Part shown: positions 11,058 through 19,287 of the stretch, piece after piece
How the letters are laid out: each line of letters opens with the position of its first letter
Numbering within the stretch: position 1 is the first letter of the stretch
NCBI RefSeq assembly: GCF_902686445.1
Contig: NW_025920105.1
Span: forward strand, 3,262,979-3,326,978
Length of the DNA: 64,000 nucleotides
DNA from: Sciurus carolinensis
Taxonomy: Eukaryota > Chordata > Mammalia > Rodentia > Sciuridae
Direction of reading: 5' to 3'
Program-made: the position numbers and the translations under genes
Notes under the pieces: model-generated
The model's database searches: none
Told to the model about the DNA's origin: nothing
Seen by the model: the letters and a program-made list of their open reading frames with translations, nothing else

Positions 11058-11836
11058 CCCCAGATATGGGGGTGCAGATGATTGATACTGATTGGCATGA
11101 AAAAATCCCACAAAATAGTGTAGGACTATTACTAGGTAGAGGTTCCTCAACACTAAAAGGACTTATAGTACACCCAGGGGTTATTGATCCTGATTTCACT
11201 GGACAAATAAAAGCCTTGGTCTCTTCACCAAAAGGAATTACGGTCATCTCTCCAGGGGATCGCATTGCACAAATGCTTATATTGCCCAGTCAACATTCTT
11301 TGTGGCCCAGTGAAAATACAAATAAAAGACAAGGAGGTTTTGGATCAACAGGAACCACTTTAATAAACCTTACTATGGATATGGAACAGAGGCCCCTCCT
11401 AAAATTAAAAGTGGGAAATATGGAATTTACAGGTTTATTAGATACAGGAGCAGACAAAAGTATTATCAGTGCAATGGTCTGGCCAAAGCACTGGCCATTG
11501 ATCACAGCAGCTCAGAGCTTGAGAGGCTTAGGAGTAGCAGAGAGCCCCAATCAAAGTGCTTCCTCATTATCATGGAAAGATACAGAGGGACACACAGGAA
11601 TATTTCAACCATATGTCTGTAATGTTCCTATTAGCCTATGGGGACGAGACGTCCTGCAGCAAATGGATATGAAACTCACCACTGACCAGATTTACCAAGG
11701 GACTCCTGTAAGAAATATGTTACAAAATATGGATTATGATGATAAAAAAGGATTAGGAAGACATAGCCAAGGATCTACCCAACCACTGCCTTTACCCCCA
11801 CCAAAAAATGATTCTCATGGATTGGGTTCTTCCTAG
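10904..11836 (+). CDS. pro: dUTPase-protease-G-patch polyprotein (pro)
   Basis: This frame is reached by the -1 shift and has no ATG near its start; about 310 codons run to TAG at 11834-11836. A dUTPase comes first: SAGLDICA, LLLGRGSS, GVIDPDFTG, GDRIAQML and a C-terminal RGGFGSTG, the five conserved dUTPase motifs in order, so the enzyme would hydrolyse dUTP to dUMP. Next comes a retroviral aspartic protease with the active site LLDTGADKS (DTGA codons at 11441-11452) and a hydrophobic strand near 11640. It ends in a glycine-rich G-patch (about 11723-11790), known in betaretroviral proteases. All key residues I can check are present. With gag gutted, the frame survives without its normal substrate. 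Confidence 0.85.
   Translation, partial: RETGPSPGPATNIRGNSTSSPTVVSSHREGERRATSGSAGLDICATSRLILTPDMGVQMIDTDWHEKIPQNSVGLLLGRGSSTLKGLIVHPGVIDPDFTGQIKALVSSPKGITVISPGDRIAQMLILPSQHSLWPSENTNKRQGGFGSTGTTLINLTMDMEQRPLLKLKVGNMEFTGLLDTGADKSIISAMVWPKHWPLITAAQSLRGLGVAESPNQSASSLSWKDTEGHTGIFQPYVCNVPISLWGRDVLQQMDMKLTTDQIYQGTPVRNMLQNMDYDDKKGLGRHSQGSTQPLPLPPPKNDSHGLGSS
11824..11830 (+). promoter_or_regulatory. Possible decayed pro-pol slippery site
   Basis: The pol frame has a TGA at 11809, so any pro-to-pol slip must happen between 11812 and the pro stop at 11834. The best candidate is G GGT TCT at 11824-11830, which fits X XXY YYZ apart from one C in place of T. No canonical heptamer is present in the window, so this is tentative. 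Confidence 0.3.
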
Positions 11837-14466
11837 GGGCCACTGATAAACCATCAATCCCTATAATATGTAAAGATGATAAGCCTCGCTGGATTCCACA
11901 GTGGCCCCTAACAAAAGAGAAGCTAGAGGCAGCTCATAAGTTAGTACAAGAGCAGGTACAAGCAGGTCATTTACAACATTCTACCTCTCCTTGGAATACT
12001 CCAATATTCTTAATAAAGAAAAAATCAGGGAAATGGAGGTTATTACATGATTTAAGAGCCATAAACGAACAAATGTACCCTATGGGACCCGTCCAATGTG
12101 GACTCCCTCTTGTTACTGCACTACCAAAAAATTGGCCTACTATTATTCTGGATTTAAAAGATTGCTTTTTCTCTATACCCTTGCACAAAAATGATTGCTG
12201 GAGATTTGCCTTTACTTTGCCCTCTCTTAATCACACTCAGCCTGACCAGAGATTCGAATGGACTGTGTTGCCTCAAGGTATGGCTAACAGTCCTACTATA
12301 TGTCAAGTATACGTAGATAAAGCGTTAACAACTACTAGACAAAAGTTTAAGAGATTGTTGATTTATCCCTATATGGACGATATACTTATTTGCCATCCAG
12401 GAAAAGAAGTTTTGTTAGAAGCATTACAATTTATGACTCAAGCATTGGAAAAGAGAGGATTAACGATAGCCCCTGAAAAATTACAATTAGAGGAGATCCA
12501 AGAATATCTGGGTACAAGGCTCACTGCTACTACAGTCAGACCAATAAGGTTGACCATCAGGACAGATCAATTGAATACCTTGAACGATTTTCAGAAACTC
12601 TTAGGTGACATTAACTGGATCAGATCCTATTTAAAATTATCCACAGGGGAATTAAAACCTTTATTCGATATATTAAAAGGTAATCCTGACTTGAATTCCC
12701 CTAGGAAACTTACTCCTGAAGCACGGATATCCTTACAGCTAGTAGAGAATAGACTTCAGCAGTGTTACGTTGATCGTTGTGATCCTACTCAACCATTAAG
12801 TTTAATCATAATCTCGGAGAAGCATACCCCTTTTGGCATAGTTTGGCAAGGAGGACCTCTGCAAAGTATAAATCTCCCTAGCTCTCCAGCTAAAACATTG
12901 CAATCATATCCCCAAGCTATTGCCCAGGTAATATTCAAGGGAATAGAATCTTGCATTACTGTTTTTGGAATCCATCCGTCTATTATTATAACTCCTTATT
13001 CCACTCAGCAAATTAAATGGTTAATTAATGATGATGATGATTGGTCAGTATTGTGTTGTTCCACTTCAGCTCAGTTCGATAACCATTATCCCCAACATCC
13101 CTGGATTCAATTCTGTAAAAATATTCCCATAGTTTTTCCAAAAGTGACTAGTGTCCAGCCTCTTAAAGACTGTGTAACCATTTTTACTGATGGTTCCAAA
13201 AATGGAGTAGGTGCAGTACTTATCGGTAAACAACTTCATACCATAATAGTTCCACCCAACTCCGCACAGGTTACTGAACTTGCAGCTGTAATATTAGCCT
13301 TTAAATTGGCAGATAATCAGCCATTCAATCTTCTATCTGATAGCTTATATATCGTTAACGCTTTACAGGTTCTTGAGACGGTACCCCATATTTCTTCTAT
13401 GTCCACGGTAGCTTCTTACTTTACTACACTACAAAACCTTATCCTACAGCGTAAACATCTATTCTATGTAGGACATATTAGAGCTCATTCTAATTTACCA
13501 GGACCTTTGGCCAATGCTAATGACTTGGTAGATATGGCCACCAAATCAATTTTTGTTTTTTCCATAGAGGAACAAGCAAAACTCTTTCATGAAAAATTTC
13601 ATGTAAATTCCACTACTTTGAGCAGAAAATTTCCTATATCCAAATGTATGGCTCGACAAATAGTAAAAAATTGTCAACATTGTGCTCCTTTAATCCCAGT
13701 GCAATCCTTTGGAGTTAATCCTAGGGGACTGCTGCCTGGCCATATTTGGCAGATGGATGTAACCCATATTTCTGAATTTGGTACTGTTAAGTATGTACAT
13801 GTGTCAGTAGACACTGCTTCAGGGGTCATTATGGCTTCTGCTCATTCTGGAGAAAAGGTGAAAGATGTCATTCAACACTGCCTACAAGCATTTGCCGGCT
13901 GGGGCATACCTAAAGTTATTAAAACAGATAATGGTCCTGCTTATACTTCCAAAAGCTTCCGGTTGTTTTTACAAACATTTAACATCCAATCAGTCACTGG
14001 CATCCCCTATAATCCTCAGGGACAGGGTATTGTGGAAAGAGCACATCTTACTTTAAAAAATTGTCTAAATAAACAAAAAGGGGGAATAGGAGCCTCCTAC
14101 AAGTCTCCTAAAGATAAACTTAATTTAGTTCTTTTCATTCTAAATTTCTTAACTCTGGATAGGGACGGCCATTCTGCAGCTGATCAACATTATAATCCCC
14201 ATAATACTTCTCAAGTATGGGCAAAATGGAAAGATGTCCTGACAGGTTGTTGGAAAGGACCGGATCCAGTCCTTCGTTGGGTCCGAGGGTCTGTTTGTAT
14301 TTTCCCACAGGATCAACAGACTCCAGTCTGGATTCCAGAAAGGCTGGTCAGAGTTTTACAGCATGCAAGTGATGCTGCTCCTCCTCACAATGGCGAGTTT
14401 GAGCCTTCCTCCAATAACAGAAACTCAGACGGAGAGGCAAACCCGGAACCTATGGGCCATTGTTAG
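11824..14466 (+). CDS. pol: Pol: reverse transcriptase, RNase H and integrase
   Basis: About 880 codons are open in the -1 frame relative to pro, ending TAG at 14464-14466. The reverse transcriptase has a catalytic LDLKD strand, LPQGMANSP, and YMDD at 12370-12381. RNase H follows with TDGS (Asp codon 13189), a downstream Glu in ELAAV, an Asp in SDSLY and a last Asp in NDLVD. Integrase has an HHCC zinc domain (HEKFH, then CQHC at 13672-13683) and the DDE triad: Asp 13756, Asp 13927, Glu 14035. It ends with a C-terminal DNA-binding region. I see no internal stop or lost catalytic residue, which is unusual beside broken gag and env. The true start depends on frameshifting from pro. The 3' end overlaps the env leader. 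Confidence 0.88.
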   Translation, partial: GFFLGATDKPSIPIICKDDKPRWIPQWPLTKEKLEAAHKLVQEQVQAGHLQHSTSPWNTPIFLIKKKSGKWRLLHDLRAINEQMYPMGPVQCGLPLVTALPKNWPTIILDLKDCFFSIPLHKNDCWRFAFTLPSLNHTQPDQRFEWTVLPQGMANSPTICQVYVDKALTTTRQKFKRLLIYPYMDDILICHPGKEVLLEALQFMTQALEKRGLTIAPEKLQLEEIQEYLGTRLTATTVRPIRLTIRTDQLNTLNDFQKLLGDINWIRSYLKLSTGELKPLFDILKGNPDLNSPRKLTPEARISLQLVENRLQQCYVDRCDPTQPLSLIIISEKHTPFGIVWQGGPLQSINLPSSPAKTLQSYPQAIAQVIFKGIESCITVFGIHPSIIITPYSTQQIKWLINDDDDWSVLCCSTSAQFDNHYPQHPWIQFCKNIPIVFPKVTSVQPLKDCVTIFTDGSKNGVGAVLIGKQLHTIIVPPNSAQVTELAAVILAFKLADNQPFNLLSDSLYIVNALQVLETVPHISSMSTVASYFTTLQNLILQRKHLFYVGHIRAHSNLPGPLANANDLVDMATKSIFVFSIEEQAKLFHEKFHVNSTTLSRKFPISKCMARQIVKNCQHCAPLIPVQSFGVNPRGLLPGHIWQMDVTHISEFGTVKYVHVSVDTASGVIMASAHSGEKVKDVIQHCLQAFAGWGIPKVIKTDNGPAYTSKSFRLFLQTFNIQSVTGIPYNPQGQGIVERAHLTLKNCLNKQKGGIGASYKSPKDKLNLVLFILNFLTLDRDGHSAADQHYNPHNTSQVWAKWKDVLTGCWKGPDPVLRWVRGSVCIFPQDQQTPVWIPERLVRVLQHASDAAPPHNGEFEPSSNNRNSDGEANPEPMGHC

Positions 14467-15355
14467 CCTGGCCATATTTTTCATTTCTGACTAACATATT
14501 TTTTATCCTTCTTTTTCTTGTTTTTCACCAATTTCTCTACAAGTCTATCACTTCTACTGATGATTTTTCAGGTCGTGCTGCTTTTGGTGACAAGGATATT
14601 TCTAGCCTTTCTTTGCTTTAACAGGAGAAATTCTGCACTTTGCCGTTGGAGTCATGCTACAGATCAGACCCAGAGTAGAGCAATTCGTTCTGCTGACCCT
14701 AGCTGTGATATTGCTTTTCCTCCCACGTCAGCTTGTGTATTCTCTCCTTTTTTATGTTTCTGCCAACTAACATTTCTAATACCTCTTAACTGTTCATTAA
14801 CTGTGTGCTATCTTTCATAATGTTGGAATGGTTCTTTTGCCACCTGTGCAATTTGCACATTTCTATCTTCCTACCAGTCCTAGTTTCTGTTGCAGATATA
14901 GAATTGCCAGTGCTATTATCAAGAAGCAGGAGAGGCTTTGACATTGCAACAGCCGTGATCACTGCCACCACAGTCCTTGCAGTAGCAGCATTGACATAAC
15001 CACAACAACGATCATTCGGCCGAGAATGCAGTTACAGCCTTTCAGACCATAGAGACTCTATCAGAGAATGGACTCATTATAAGAACAAGTGGATACCTTG
15101 CAAGAACTTTTGGGACTGGGATGCGTTTATTCCCTGAGAGCTGCTTTGTGTTACCCATATTGTAACTCTATTGGGATGTATATTGTTTCTGTATTTAATA
15201 TGGCTATAAGGTTCCTCTTCTGTTTATAGAATTGTCAAACAGTGGGCAAGCTTAGGAGCTATGGTGGTACCCCTCTGCCTTGGCCTTCTTCTCTTCATTC
15301 GTTTTGGCATGCATCTGCAAGCTAGCCAATAGAGAGATCAAATTATTTTTCATCA
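14363..15355 (+). pseudogene. env: env remnant
   Basis: An ATG at 14363 inside the end of pol opens a short hydrophobic leader-like frame that stops at 14495. The surface subunit is then mostly unreadable. At about 14805-14999 a frame holds a furin-type site RSRR (14922-14933), followed by a hydrophobic alanine/threonine-rich stretch, the layout of a transmembrane-subunit fusion peptide, and then a stop. A possible membrane anchor lies at about 15247-15305. The frame is broken several times, so no envelope protein can be made. The layout matches the better-preserved env of the second ERV near 37.5 kb. Confidence 0.6.
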
Positions 15356-15414
15356 GGCCATGACCGCCCTAAAGGCCGACAGCCCCCCATTAGTATGGCT
15401 CTTGATGCTGGATC

Positions 15415-15545
15415 GGTAGTCAAGGACGGGTAATGAAGGAGGTGGCTGTGTACCAACCTAAGACAGGAGCTGCAGCATGCTCTGCAGGCTCTGATGACGG
15501 GTAAGGACATATGCTGACCACTCAGCCTAAGACAGACACGGTCCC
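15415..15545 (+). promoter_or_regulatory. Constitutive-transport-element-like RNA motif
   Basis: Two repeated pairs, GACGGGTAA (15425-15433 and 15496-15504) each followed by CCTAAGACAG (15457-15466 and 15526-15535), flank a strong central hairpin (GAGC-TGCAG with CTGCA-GCTC, about 15467-15492). This two-fold arrangement is characteristic of the simian type D retrovirus constitutive transport element, whose two internal loops bind NXF1 to export unspliced RNA. It sits between env and the polypurine tract, the expected place. Export function is inferred from the motif. Confidence 0.8.
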
Positions 15546-15563
15546 GAGCCTTAGTTTAATATT

Positions 15564-15577
15564 AAAGAAGGGGGATC
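15564..15577 (+). other. Polypurine tract
   Basis: AAAGAAGGGGGA immediately precedes the LTR start TGTGGGG at 15578. This is the plus-strand DNA primer site of the provirus. Confidence 0.8.
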
Positions 15578-15811
15578 TGTGGGGTTTTCCGGGAACCCCA
15601 GCCTCAGGCATGGTCAAGATGGCGCCTGACGCTGAGCCAGAGGCGGCCAGCTATACGGTAAACAACCAGTGAATTCCAATAATTGGCTAGTTAATGATGT
15701 GACTAGAGCATGCCCCCCTCCTCGTGCACCCGTCCTGTGCCTGCAGCTGTCCGCGTTTATCTTGTGTACTCTCCCCTGATTGACTGAAGTGTATATAAGC
15801 CTGGTGGGTGG
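15578..15811 (+). repeat. Partial LTR, U3 with promoter (right end of provirus)
   Basis: Starts TGTGGGGTTTTCC after the polypurine tract and carries U3 with TATATAA at 15792-15798. It then stops at GGTGGGTGG (15803-15811), where the satellite resumes. R and U5 are missing here and are found at 9309-9580 instead. The promoter therefore faces outward into satellite DNA. Confidence 0.8.
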
Positions 15812-16020
15812 AACTGATATTTGAATGTGCTGGCTGAAAGAGCTTAAAAATGTTGTGGTGCTTCAAGGGAAAAAAACCCTTCTGTATCCAATGAGCATTT
15901 TGTGTTTTACATTTGGATAAATTAATACAAAGCTTGATTGATCAGCAGGAAGTTAAAAATTGTTTTCTTTCCAAACCATCATAAATTTAACTGTCATTGT
16001 ATTCCAAAAGGGTAATAAAA
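15812..16020. repeat. Macrosatellite unit C, continuation
   Basis: From AACTGATATTTGAATGTGC onward the sequence matches unit A from about 1916 to 2115 (shared blocks include TTCATTGCTCACCAGGAAGT-like and CATTGTATTCCA segments). This is the right flank of the provirus insertion and is cut again at 16021 by the minus-strand ERV. The last bases before that ERV, AAAA, may be its target duplication. Confidence 0.85.
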
Positions 16021-17221
16021 TGCCCAAATCGAAGAGTCCCCCAAAGACCACCAGGGAACCAGAGCCCAATAGGAGGGCAAAAGAACCACTTATTAGCATA
16101 CTGGAGTCTGGACCATCATCCAACACACTGACACATCGGGCAGAGAAGGAGCATCCCCGACCATTACAAGGGTTCCTTTTTTATAGGAGAAAACCATAAG
16201 CAGTGAGTTGGGGACTGTAGCTGGCTCTTTGCAGTACCAAATCTGCAAATATTTGTCACTGCCTGCAGCAACAATTTGTGTGGGTCTTTATGGGTGGTGG
16301 ACTGGAAACTGAGCTACTTCTATTTCTGAGCTGCTTTCTTACTTGCTTGCTTGTTTATAGAGGATAGAGGAAATGAGGTTTACTTGCTTTGAGAGGAGAG
16401 AGAGAGAGAGAGAGAGGCTTTGCTTATCAGAGAGAAAGACTTTGCTGAAGAGAGAGAGACTACACTTTCAGAGATCCATGTCTTCTAGTTCGGCTGCTTC
16501 TGCTTAAAGGTGTGTCCTGCATCCTGTGAACTAAGGATGCATCTATCTGAGGTGCTTTAGTGATGTGTCCCACATACTGCAATCTGTGATCTGCAACTTA
16601 AAGATGTATTCCCTGTTCTCTGCTCTGCAATCTACCTTCCACCGCTGCCCCTACTCGCTGCTTCTATCTGCTTGACGCTTCTTCTTCTTCCTTTCTGCTA
16701 ATGGCTTCTCCACTTCTTTCTGCTGGCTGCTGCTCTTAATGTCGCACCCCTGCCCACCACCCACTTATATTCCCTCCAGGAGGTGGAGGGTGGGGCCACT
16801 CCAGTCGTGATCAGGCAAGGAGCCAGTTGTCCAATCACGAGTAGGCGCAAGCAGAAGCACTCAGGAACACCTGTGCACGCATACATCCTATGTGATCAAA
16901 ACAGCTTCTGGCTGGCTGCCAGGTGCCATCTTGGTGAGTTCCCATGGCATAGACCCCAACAGGGGACCACAAGCGGGGGGTTTCATGACTTAGCATTTCA
17001 GGATTGGGTAAGGGTCTGTGGGGTGTACCTGACCTTGTTGGGGATAGGTCAGGGGGTGGGCATGATCTCAGAACAGAAAATTCTGAGTTCATAGGGACTT
17101 TCCTCTTGTACTATGATTGATCTGAGAGTGGGCTGTTTTGTTCTTTGGGGTTTTGGGGGCCCAACTGAGATGGAGGCTCTTCCCTAAGATGGGGTCAGGT
17201 TGGTTCAATTGAGTTCCCTCA
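16021..17221 (-). repeat. 3' LTR of the class I ERV
   Basis: On the minus strand it starts TGAGGGAACTC at 17221 right after the polypurine tract and ends GGGCA at 16021, where satellite sequence resumes. AATATAAG at about 16764-16771 is a likely TATA box. R/U5 is long and holds a GA-rich microsatellite (16397-16418) and a CT-rich tract. A TGTTGGGG at 16966 was considered as an alternative start, but the position of the polypurine tract favours 17221. The length, about 1.2 kb, is large for a gammaretroviral LTR. Confidence 0.65.
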
Positions 17222-17231
17222 TTTCCCCCTC
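17222..17231 (-). other. Polypurine tract of the class I ERV
   Basis: On the minus strand GAGGGGGAAA lies about 24 nt after the env stop and directly before the LTR start. It fits the usual gammaretroviral env-PPT-LTR spacing. Confidence 0.7.
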
Positions 17232-17254
17232 AGACTGGAACCTAAGAGGCCCAA

Positions 17255-19166
17255 TCATGGAACTCCAGTAAGGTCTATAGTCTCTGAGTCTAAGGGCTGA
17301 TAGTGAGAATGCATAACCATCATTTGAATGGTCCCCAGCCATTCTTTCATGAACTGCACTATTCTGTTCAGAATGCATGATCCCAAGGTTAGGAGCAAGA
17401 GTAAAAAACTAAGTGGCCCCAGTAAGGTAGAAATCAAGGTGGTCAAACAAGGGGAGGAGTTAAACCATTATTCAAACCAGTCCAGTTGTGCCTCCCATTC
17501 CTTCTTTCATTTTGCTAGTCCTTCTCTAACTTTAGCCATAGATTCTTTAACTACTATTGAATGGTCAACACAAAAGCAACATTCTTCATCTAGGGCTGCA
17601 CATAATCCTCCTTGCTGTAGGAAAATCAAATCTAACCCCCTCCTGTTTTGCATCACTACTTCAGCAAGGGAAATGAGGGACTCTTGAAAGTGGGAAATGT
17701 AGTTTTCTTGTCTCTCAATATCTAGATCAATAGCTGCTCTTAAACTAGAGTAATGTTGGTTTTGATTTATTAAGGAAGCTATTCCTGTTCTGGCTCCTAT
17801 GAGTCCCACATCCAGAACCATACTTAGGGTTAGGGCTGTAAGAGATTCCCTGTTGGACTGTTGGGGGTCCCCTCTTAGTCATCGATAGAAATCCTCATCT
17901 GAATGATACAACAGCCTGGGAACTAGCCGAATGAGAATGCAAAAACCCTGGTAGTTATGGATCACCTTTGTGTGGGCACATGGTGTGAGGTCTGTAGAAC
18001 AGACCCACCAAGCATCCTGCTGGGGAATTAGGTATTGACTTGAGTTGCCCAGTGGCACAGTTTGTTTGCATAAGGACTGGTGAGATTCAGGGATATGACC
18101 AATAGAGGACCCTTTTCCAGTGACTTGTTTAAGGTTAGGGTACCTTTTGATTGCCAGCGACATTCAGCAGAGCTGGGGGAAGGGGCGTAGTTTCCTAGAG
18201 TTGCTATGCCTTCATAGTAAGGTGGGGCTGTATCATAGCACAATCAACAGAATTTAGTCATATTGGGTTTAGAGGGGTTTAGGACTAAGTAGGATTGTTT
18301 CTGAAGAGTTAAGAGGGGATCTTCGAGGGTCTCTGCCAGAAAAGTGACAGATTCTGGTGGCGAGGTCTTGGTGCAAGAAAATGTGGTTGAAAAATGCATT
18401 AGGCATGGTTTTGGGGTGTTAGTTTGCTGAATAGATTATCTGCTTGGGTTAAGTACCTGGTTGAGACCCAGTGCTGTTTTGCTCAGGGGTCTCTGGACTA
18501 GCCTGATAGTGAAAATTAGTCCAGCATTGTACCCAGGTTTTTCCAGCCTCCCAGTTTGCCTTTTTTCCCATGGGGGTAAACTTTATGGTTAACAGTAGCA
18601 GCGTCCCCCTGGGGTAGCTAATGGGAATGCGGAATAACCTGATTGGTCTTTGATATAGCATGGCCCACAATGTACCCTTTTACTGTCCTGTTGGCAATAA
18701 ACTCATCCCACTTCTTGCATTTTTCCACCCCTTTCCACTGAGATCAGGACTCTAGTGATTGGGTGAGCCCATGTGATCCACCCAGTAGATTCACATCCCC
18801 ATACTTTACAGTAGGCACTTTCAGGACCTCCGCACTTGGCAATTTGGTTTCTGTCTTATGAGTGAGCAAAGCAGACATAGAACCTTAGGCTTCTGGTATT
18901 GCTATGACCCCTGGGGGTCTTACCTCCATAAGTCAGGAAGATTTTCTTGTCTGAGGGGTCTCATGCTTCCACCAGAATGTCACATAAGTCCACATGGAAG
19001 TCAGGGAACCAAGTTCCTTGGGGGACTAAGTTGAGGATGTGTAATTGGCTACTTCACCAGTTTCCATGTTGATGATCATCCAGGTTTGGTTCCAAGGGAG
19101 GTGGGGGTTCCCTTGAGCTAGCACAGTACTTACAGTTAGGAAGCAAAGGGTTACTGCCTGAAACAT
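17255..19166 (-). pseudogene. env: env of class I ERV, broken
   Basis: ATG at 19166-19164 opens a signal-peptide-like start (hydrophobic stretch after MFQAV, cleavage plausible after VLAQ). Surface-subunit pieces are open at 18670-18449 and 18163-17879. The transmembrane subunit is at 17821-17507 and contains QNRRGLDLI followed by a GGLCAAL...ECCF segment. This is the immunosuppressive-type region with a CX6CC motif, known from gammaretroviral envelopes. A membrane anchor (17446-17380) is followed by a short tail with HYQPL. At least four frame breaks separate the pieces, so no envelope is made. Confidence 0.8.
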
Positions 19167-19287
19167 TTTAAGTGCAGCTTGAGAGGATTCTCAGTGCATC
19201 TGGATACCATCCATTTTTCACCATTGTGGCTTTCCTCAAGTGCAAAGGGGTCCACAAACCTGGCGTGGGTATAGTGGATCCAGATGA

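Larger units (their letters stand above)
9309..15811 (+). mobile_element. IAP-type betaretrovirus-like provirus with permuted LTR
   Basis: A 6.5-kb element in the satellite, in the order R/U5 end of LTR, tRNA-Phe primer site, repeat-rich leader, degraded gag, dUTPase-protease, pol, degraded env, transport element, polypurine tract, U3 start of LTR. tRNA-Phe priming and a protease frame fused to dUTPase are established traits of intracisternal A-particle and related class II elements. CpG-rich sequence survives in the LTR and leader and two long frames stay open, so the insertion looks younger than its neighbours. Both LTR ends are incomplete and meet the satellite with the same 9 bases (GGTGGGTGG at 9309-9317 and 15803-15811), so the two pieces together make one LTR of about 497 bp. 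Confidence 0.85.

Noticed and set aside
10852..11265. 137-codon minus-strand frame
   Set aside because: Antisense to the end of gag and the dUTPase, which have clear motifs. No motif is present on the minus strand.
16021..16070. A second primer site in the minus-strand sequence TGGGGGACTCTTCGA at the LTR edge
   Set aside because: It resembles a proline primer site only weakly and lies inside the LTR end. The satellite resumes at once, so there is no second internal region.
16959..16966. TGTTGGGG (minus strand) as the start of the class I LTR
   Set aside because: No polypurine tract precedes it, while one sits at 17222-17231 right after env and gives a better start at 17221.
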